Of a stretch of 13,394 bases of DNA, positions 8,593 to 13,394 are shown in pieces. Under the pieces are notes generated by a model. It had not been told where the DNA came from. It did no database searches and worked only from the letters and a program-made list of their open reading frames with translations. Position 1 is the first letter of the stretch. Every line of letters begins with the position of its first letter. The position numbers were made by a program, and so were the translations under genes. Source of the DNA: Larix sibirica (taxonomy: Eukaryota; Streptophyta; Pinopsida; Pinales; Pinaceae); assembly GCA_004151065.3 (NCBI GenBank), contig NWUY0303929164.1, positions 1 through 13,394 of the forward strand, in the 5' to 3' direction.

Positions 8593-9590
8593 GCCATGTC
8601 ATTTCCTAGTCACCACTAGCCAACCCTTGACTACTAAGTGTCATCATATGCTTAGGCCCGCCTCTTTACCATGTGTCATGTTTGGTTGGGGCACCACATG
8701 TCATCTTGTCATCCATAGGAAGGTACCTTGGGAAGAATGCATTGTCATCTTGTCATTCATAAGAAGGTATCTTGGGAAGTGTGCATGTGATAAGGAACAT
8801 GGAAGGTACCTTGGGAAGCATGCATGTGATAAGGGAGGTAAATGAGCCTCTTTACAATGTTTCATGCTTCGGTTGGGGTGCCACATGTCATCCTGTCATT
8901 CATAGGAAGGTATCTTGGGAAGCATGCATGTGATAAGGGAGGTCATATTATCATTCATAGGAAGGTATGTTGGGAAGAATGCATGTATAATGGAGGTAAA
9001 TGAGATTCGCAACATTCTACATGGAATTTCCATACAAAGGATAAGGGAGGGTACTCATCATGCCATGTCAACACCCACTCACCACTAGCCAACAGTTGCT
9101 TGCCAAGTGTCATCATGTGATATGCTCACCTCCTTTACCATGTGCCATGCTTTAGTTGGGGTGCCACATGCCATGTTGTCATTCATAAGAATCTACCTTG
9201 GGAAATGTGCATTGATAAGTGGGGCATGATTCACGTGGAGGGAGAAGTACCTAAACATTCTACATGGAATTTCCATGCAAAGAATAAGAGAAGGTAGTCA
9301 TCATGCCATGTAATTTCCCAATCACCACTAGCCAACACTTGCCTGGAAAGTGCCATCATGTGATAGGACCACATCCTTTTCATGTGACCTGCTCTAGTTG
9401 GGGTGCCACATGTCATGTTGTCATTCATAGGAAGGTACATTAGGAAGCGTGCATATGATAAGGGGGGTAAATGAGATTCATAGATTTAGGATAAATAGAA
9501 CATAAGATACATATCTATAGATAAAGGGGTATGAGTCATGTGGAAAGAGAAGTACCTCAACATTCTAAATGGAATTTCCATTCAACGGAT
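8593..9590. repeat. Complex tandem repeat, about 243-bp unit with nested short repeats
   Basis: Three units start with GCCATGT followed by a variable stretch and then CACCACTAGCCAAC, at 8593, 9062 and 9305. Spacing is 469 bp and then 243 bp, and a partial further unit is recognisable at about 9526-9590. Landmarks that recur in order are TTGGGGTGCCACATG, TGTCATTCATAGGAAGGTA, TTGGGAAGCATGCATGTGAT, GGTAAATGAGATTC and ACATTCTACATGGAATTTCC. The first unit is about twice as long because the GGAAGGTACCTTGGGAAG part is amplified inside it. Open frames here on either strand only translate the repeat. This is satellite-like or minisatellite DNA, not a gene. Confidence 0.9.
8718..9470 (+). repeat. Seven copies of a short GGAAGGTACCTTGGGAAG-type subrepeat
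   Basis: Copies begin near 8718, 8761, 8798, 8904, 8958, 9187 and 9428. Most are followed by TGCATGTGATAAG(G)GAGG. The five copies in the first long unit are 37-106 bp apart, which explains why that unit is longer than the second. Confidence 0.85.
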
Positions 9591-9658
9591 AGATCGTTGA
9601 ACATTTTAGAAATCTAAATTTTGAAGATGTGATGCAAACACAAACCTGTAGGAATACT

Positions 9659-9890
9659 GCTTCAAGTGGACATTTATTTCTAATGATGTTAAATGTTGAA
9701 TATTTTGTTTTGATAGGTAATAACAAAGTTGATAGTGATGTAGTGAAAGAAGACATATTATACTCATTTGGGATGTCAGAGCTTGATGTGTTACATAGTT
9801 ATATTGGAATGGAAGTATGGCAAAGTGAAAAGGAATTCCTCATATCATCACATCAATCCTTTGCAAGGGTTCTATGCAAGCCTTCGAGTA
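9659..9890 (+). pseudogene. Ty1/copia reverse transcriptase fragment (RVT_2)
   Basis: The plus-strand frame contains HLFLMMLNVEYFVLIGNN, then VVKEDILYSFGMSELDVLHS, YIGMEVWQSEKEFLISSHQS and FARVLC. This follows the copia pattern around and after the YVDD box: (YVDD)..LIGNN, ...F.M.DLG.L..(F/Y)LG(I/M)EV, then FISQ..YA..L. The catalytic Asp pair is changed (VEY in the place of VDD), so it is inactive. Homology ends near 9890, where the frame runs into a repeat that also occurs at the window end. No integrase, RNase H or LTR accompanies it, so it is a short orphan fragment. Confidence 0.8.
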
Positions 9891-10000
9891 CGATACATGT
9901 GTTGTGGGTATGTTTTGTCCATTGGAAATAGGTTTGAACCATGCCAAATGGTCAATGGTTTAAACAAGGGCTTTAAGCTCTAATTGAAACTTCTCGTGCT
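9846..10000 (+). repeat. 155-bp dispersed repeat, copy 1
   Basis: This segment aligns without gaps to 13240-13394 at roughly 85% identity by eye. It begins CATCACATCAATC and contains GGTTCTATGCAAG, CCATTGGAAATAGGTTTG and CAAGGGCTTTAA. The first 40 or so bases still continue the copia reading frame (SHQSFARVLC), and the rest does not resemble polymerase. The copy 2 end is set by the window edge, so the true repeat is probably longer. Confidence 0.9.
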
Positions 10001-10320
10001 CAAGTTCCATGAAAAAACCCTAGACATAACAATACGAGCCCTTGATAGGGGGTCTTTTCCCTAGGAGTTGATACGGCTTCCATTAAGATGTTTCATGCAC
10101 TGTGAATGGGTCTCGAGGCCTTCACCATAGTTGTGGGGAACAACATCCTAAGGCCCTTGAAATTGGTTAGGGGAGGGAAGTGTGATGACGATTTTCGACA
10201 CCAACAACACTTAGCCGGCAAAGAGTTTTCAGACTCGCCTAAGAAAAAAAAATTCCGCCATAACACACGATGCCTATCAAATCATCGCCTTCATTGGATT
10301 GATCCTTAAAAACTAAACTA
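10001..10320 (+). other. GC-richer patch with a short open frame, origin unknown
   Basis: A plus-strand frame at 10106-10309 (67 codons) starts MGLEAFTIVVGNN and contains RGGKCDDDFRHQQHLAGKEF and a basic PKKKKFRH stretch. The patch keeps more CpG sites and GC than its AT-rich surroundings, so it may be a remnant of a gene or of the internal part of a repeat. I recognise no domain. No promoter or splice structure is evident, and it may be non-coding. Confidence 0.25.
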
Positions 10321-10792
10321 TGTTTCTAGCTAGCTTTAGATTGTTTGGGGTTTCCACCATTAAGGAGTCTTTAAGTTTTTAATAAAATGATGTTTTGGTG
10401 TGAAGTTAATGGTTACCTATTCAATGTTGTGATGGGGTAAATGTCAGGTTACAAGATTTTTTTACTTTGGAATTTTATACGACAAAGTTACCGTGGTTTT
10501 GAAGAGCTTTAGTAATTTAGCTTATGCCTTTCTTCTCCCATTATTCTCCATTAATTATACACTATATGAAATTCCTTATATACATTTTGCATTAGTATAT
10601 TACATATTAAAATAAAAAATTCATCTTTGATAATGAAATTTCATGAAACCATGATTTAAAAATTCATCATACCTATTATCTCCCTTCATTCATTTGGTTG
10701 GTTCATTACATTATGGATTAAATTGTGAAATAATATTTAAAACTTCTATAGTGACTTTTTATATACCATTGCTTTTATATGACATATCTTAC
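10321..10792. other. AT-rich intergenic sequence
   Basis: No gene, repeat or structured element is visible apart from simple AT richness. Confidence 0.6.
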
Positions 10793-10876
10793 CTTTTTCT
10801 CACATTATACATCACAATTAAAAATTAAGGTTTTCTTTTTCTCACATTATACATCACAGTTAAAAATTAAGGTTTT
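10793..10876. repeat. 42-bp tandem duplication
   Basis: Two adjacent 42-bp units (10793-10834 and 10835-10876) begin CTTTTTCTCACATTATAC and end AAAATTAAGGTTTT. They differ at one base (ACAATTA versus ACAGTTA). The near identity indicates a recent event. Confidence 0.92.
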
Positions 10877-11258
10877 ATATACTTTTTTCAGCCTTACTCT
10901 TTTGTGAACCGTTCACTCTTTTCCTCAAAGCCAAGCCTTAAAGCTCCAAACCCAATGGTCAAGTGAGTCACAAGTACACAAGTAAAGTGGATTTAATAGA
11001 AACGTTTGTTTTTGCTGAAGCAAACACTTGTTGCCAATAGTCGAAGACATATATCAAGAATGCCATCGCTCAAAGGTTTCTAGAGAGATAAGCATTGGTG
11101 TGGAAACAGTAGTTGGTGATTCAATTGTGGTACTCGAGATTAATACATGATTAGCAAATTTGAAAATATGGAGTGTGTTTCCTCTTTTCCATTTGTTGAC
11201 AACAACGCTAATTTCCATAAAATGGTTGATCAAGACACAAAAGAATGGTGGCTCTTCA
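10877..11258. other. Non-repetitive sequence left of the fold-back cluster
   Basis: A plus-strand frame from 11147 starts MISKFENMECVSSFPFVDNN, continues to KEWWLFMEQYT, and then enters the fold-back arm. It is short and matches no family I know. It could be flanking sequence that belonged with the frame at 12285-12638 before the fold-back DNA inserted, but nothing in the sequence proves that. Confidence 0.3.
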
Positions 11259-11641
11259 TGGAGCAGTATACAAGACAATTAAATCGCCTTCGACCGTTGG
11301 AATTCGATAAAAAAGGAATTGTACAAATTGCAGTTTGTATTGTTTAAATTGCGATTTCGACTATCTAGGTAGTTTTAAAATCAGACATTTACTCTAGGAG
11401 CGATCATATTGATTGCTGAAATTGCATAATTGCAGAAATTGCAAGAAGCACGTAGGATAAAGCACAACCAAAACGCCCCAATTTTCTAGCCGTTTTTTAA
11501 TCAATTCCGGTCAAAATTGCTCTTGAAAATTGCAATTTCTGCAATTATGCCATTTCGACAATCAATATGATCTCTCCTAGAGTAAATGTCCGATATTAAA
11601 ACTACCTAGATGGTCGAAATCACAATTTAAGCAATGCAAAC
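11259..11641. mobile_element. Partial fold-back element: truncated arms pointing toward each other
   Basis: The left arm (11259-11445) starts TGGAGCAGTATACAAGACAA and the right arm (11451-11641) starts CGTAGGATAAAGCACAACC. The arms are reverse complements over much of their length; for example 11366-11413 pairs with 11562-11609 with only a few mismatches. Both also match the arms of the complete neighbour at 11663-12269. The left arm lacks its outer end and the right arm lacks its inner end, so this is a rearranged fragment rather than a full copy. Confidence 0.8.
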
Positions 11642-11896
11642 CAAAACGCCTCAGATGGAATGCGTAGGATAAAGCACAACCAAAATGCCCCAGTTTTCCA
11701 GTTTTTTAATCAAATCCGGTCCAAATTTCTCTTGAAAATTGCAATTTCTGCAATTATACCATTTCAACAAACAATATGACCGCTCCTAGAGTAAATGCCC
11801 GATTTTTAAACTACCTAGATGGTCGAAATCGCAATTTAAGCAATGCAAACTGCAATTTGTGCAATTCCTTCTTTGCAAATTCCGACGGTCATGGGT

Positions 11897-12016
11897 GATT
11901 TAGTTGTCCCGTATATTGCTCCAGGCGATTTAGTTGTCCTATATACTACTCCATGCGATTTAGTTGTCCTCTATACTGCTCCAGGTGATTTAGTTGTCCC
12001 ATATACTGCTCCAGAA
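11897..12016 (+). repeat. Four 30-bp tandem units in the left fold-back arm
   Basis: Units start at 11897, 11927, 11957 and 11987 with the core GATTTAGTTGTCC followed by a TATACTGCTCCAG-type half. Length is exactly 30 bp each, so a forward frame (11843-12040) translates as a 10-residue repeat (GDLVVPYTAP type). The multiple of three probably reflects duplication alone; I see no sign that this is a real protein. Confidence 0.92.
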
Positions 12017-12028
12017 TGGAGCAGTATA
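12002..12028. other. Perfect 12-bp central hairpin
   Basis: TATACTGCTCCA (12002-12013), GAA loop, TGGAGCAGTATA (12017-12028). This is the centre of symmetry of the fold-back element. Pairing continues outward with few mismatches. Confidence 0.9.
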
Positions 12029-12284
12029 CAGGACAACTAAATTGCCCCTGACCGACGGAATCCGACAAAGAAGGAATTTCACAAATTGCAGTTTGCATTG
12101 CTTAAATTGAGATTTCGACCATCTCGGTAGTTTTAAAATCGAACATTTACTTTAGGAGTGATCGAAATGGCATAATTCCAGAAATTGCAATTTTCAAGAG
12201 CAATTTTGACCGGATTTGATTAAAAAACGATTGAAAAAATGGGGCGTTTTGGTTGTGCTTTATCCTACGCGGAAAAATAAGGTA

Positions 12285-12638
12285 ATGAAGCAACTAAGAT
12301 TTTTAAAAGCTACCAACTTTGAAAAGCCATCACTCCACTCGGTACTTGTGAAGGAGGTTTTCTTTGAATTTTTTTTCCAAAGTTTGGGTCTTTTATTGAA
12401 CTTTGAAGAACCACTAAAATACTATGTGCATATGGTCCAATACATTATGGAAACTATGACAGATAGAGCGGGCTTTCAGGCAGCAATGCGAATTGACAAG
12501 AAAACCAAGTTGAAAGTTGCACGACGGGATCACAAAACACCGAGAACAGAAGCGGATTATAGAGAAGTTAAGAAATCATACGCTCAGGAGGAGATGCCGT
12601 TATTTTATGAGAAAATAAAATATTGTCGAGTAAAATAA
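12285..12638 (+). CDS. Unrecognised 117-codon open frame next to the fold-back element
   Basis: The first in-frame ATG is at 12285. The frame is open further upstream, but there it runs through the fold-back end and has no ATG, so 12285 is the sensible start. The protein begins MKQLRFLKATNFEKPS, has a hydrophobic, Phe-rich stretch (VKEVFFEFFFQSLGLLLNF), then YVHMVQYIMETMTDRAGFQA, a basic part KKTKLKVARRDHKTPRTEAD, and an acidic helix-like YREVKKSYAQEEMPLFYE before ending CRVK. I recognise no domain. It is the longest frame here not explained by a known repeat, and its composition looks protein-like. It may be an exon or gene fragment, or part of an unrecognised transposon. No promoter or polyadenylation signal is obvious. 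Confidence 0.35.
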   Translation: MKQLRFLKATNFEKPSLHSVLVKEVFFEFFFQSLGLLLNFEEPLKYYVHMVQYIMETMTDRAGFQAAMRIDKKTKLKVARRDHKTPRTEADYREVKKSYAQEEMPLFYEKIKYCRVK

Positions 12639-13055
12639 GTTTCGTTTTATTAGAATTTTCTTAGATTTTCTTAAGTGGTGGAAGCCCAGTTAATCAAGAG
12701 TTAGTTAGGGGAGCGGTTAATTTATTTTTTATTTTTCTTAAATATATATATATATTTTAAAATACTATCAAGAAAACTTTTAAAAGGGAAAGCATTTTAC
12801 TCCTTTAAGGAGGTCCGTCTATACAAAATTCATTGACGGAAGGTATGCTTGAATAGCATATTCATTTATTTTTCATTCTTTCGTATTTTTCTCCTTGAAG
12901 ATTTAAAATGTTGTTGATAGTAGGTGTTTTCTTAGAGTTTGCAAAAAGTTGGAAGGTTTAATTCGGTTTGAACTATTTAAAGGTACATCGTCAATTCATT
13001 TACCATTTTATAATTTTAAATCTATTTGCAGTTTAAATAGTTTTGTTTGTAGGAA
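12639..13055. other. AT-rich spacer with simple repeats and small inverted repeats
   Basis: It holds a TA-rich run near 12742-12756, a 13-base palindrome CTCCTTTAAGGAG near 12810, and a TCCGTC...GACGGA inverted pair just after it. No gene is visible. Confidence 0.5.
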
Positions 13056-13151
13056 AAACATAAGTTATTATTGATATTTCTTAGTCCAAACATCTTAGTC
13101 CAAACCTCTTAATCCAAACATAAGTTATTATTGATATTTCTTAGTCCAAAC
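13056..13151. repeat. 36-bp direct repeat at exact 60-bp period
   Basis: An identical 36-bp stretch starting AAACATAAGTTATTATTGAT and ending CTTAGTCCAAAC occurs at 13056-13091 and 13116-13151. The gap also carries two more variants of the 12-base word CTTAGTCCAAAC, so the word itself is repeated. Confidence 0.92.
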
Positions 13152-13239
13152 CTTAAACATGGTTGATGAAGGAAAATAAGCGCCTTAGGGATATCGTTGA
13201 ATCTTCTTAAAATCACTAGCCTTGAATGATTCCTCGCAC
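13152..13239. other. Short spacer before repeat copy 2
   Basis: No feature is visible apart from the onset of the dispersed repeat near 13229. Confidence 0.5.
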
Positions 13240-13394
13240 CATCACATCAATCATTTGTAGGGGTTCTATGCAAGTCTTCAAGTGGGATATAAGTGTTGTC
13301 GATATGTTTTTTCCATTGGAAATAGGTTTGGACCATGCCACATGGTCAATGGGGTAAACCAGGGCTTTAATCCCTAATTGAACCTTCTTGTGCT
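13240..13394 (+). repeat. 155-bp dispersed repeat, copy 2 (runs off window)
   Basis: Ungapped partner of 9846-10000, exactly 3,394 bp downstream in the same orientation. The translation SHQSFVGVLCKSSSGI parallels SHQSFARVLCKPSS of copy 1. Weak similarity begins a few bases earlier (ATTCCTC near 13229 and 9834). Confidence 0.9.

Larger units (their letters stand above)
11663..12269. mobile_element. Complete 607-bp fold-back (MITE-like) element
   Basis: It is bounded by inverted ends: CGTAGGATAAAGCACAACCA on the left and the reverse complement, ending GGTTGTGCTTTATCCTACG, on the right. The ends continue inward through a shared CAAAA(T/C)GCCCCA stretch. The whole element folds on itself: the left arm (11663-12013) and right arm (12017-12269) pair along nearly their full length. 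The left arm is about 90 bp longer because a 30-bp unit is repeated four times, against one in the right arm. No transposase is encoded. Long terminal inverted repeats and small size fit a non-autonomous DNA transposon. No clear target-site duplication is visible, so the superfamily cannot be assigned. Confidence 0.82.

Noticed and set aside
8627-8886. Short proteins encoded on both strands of the tandem repeat
   Set aside because: Both are translations of the same repeat units; they change with each unit and have no family resemblance.
8593-9590. CRISPR-like array
   Set aside because: The repeats are long, imperfect and nested, the intervals are themselves repeats rather than unique spacers, and the window is plant-like with no cas genes.
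11843-12040. 65-codon repetitive protein (GDLVVPYTAP type)
   Set aside because: It starts and ends within the fold-back arms and is explained by the 30-bp tandem units; no sign of a promoter or homologues.
1-13394. tRNA or rRNA genes, or an intact cellular gene
   Set aside because: I looked for cloverleaf-type B-box words, rRNA-like GC-rich blocks, and long conserved frames with splice sites, and saw none that were convincing.

Overview
This window looks like repeat-rich nuclear DNA of a land plant, made almost entirely of decayed mobile elements. The evidence is low GC, no long intact reading frames, and fragments of three plant retrotransposon classes: an L1-type LINE with a DUF4283-like ORF1, an LTR-element Gag of Ty3/gypsy type, and a Ty1/copia reverse transcriptase. 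The style of these repeats would fit a conifer or another large plant genome, but that is only an impression. I see no bacterial-type operons and no tRNA or rRNA genes.

Region 1 to about 5,800 (minus strand): one old but nearly full-length LINE. ORF1 (about 5,759 to 3,820) has a DUF4283-like domain and a decayed zinc knuckle. ORF2 (about 3,800 to beyond base 1) carries, in order, an endonuclease/exonuclease/phosphatase (EEP) domain, a reverse transcriptase with an FVDD catalytic box, and a zinc-binding C-terminal domain. Many premature stops are explained by single C-to-T or G-to-A changes, as expected from decay of methylated DNA. A separate insertion of about 212 bp (3258-3469), flanked by a degenerate 15-bp duplication, interrupts the endonuclease domain.

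Region 5,837 to 8,590: a 63-bp duplication and a (CA)n/(GT)n inverted microsatellite mark the junction with a minus-strand LTR retrotransposon remnant. It retains a Gag core (6075-6447), a leader, a tRNA-Asp-like primer-binding site (6913-6933) and the inner edge of an LTR (from 6937). The outer end of that LTR is uncertain.

Region 8,593 to 9,590: a complex tandem repeat (long unit near 243 bp, with an expanded first unit) containing seven copies of a short internal motif. Region 9,660 to 9,890: a plus-strand copia reverse transcriptase fragment that runs into a 155-bp repeat. A second, ungapped copy of this repeat begins 3,394 bp downstream and is cut by the window end.

Region 11,259 to 12,269: a cluster of fold-back (inverted-repeat) DNA elements. 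One is a complete 607-bp copy with a nearly perfect central hairpin and a 4 x 30 bp in-phase array; a partial pair of arms lies to its left. Next to it lies the only reading frame not explained by transposons, an unrecognised 117-codon frame (12285-12638). The rest is AT-rich sequence with short local duplications. Nothing here is a convincing intact gene or a new cellular system; the fold-back cluster and the nested insertions are the most interesting parts.
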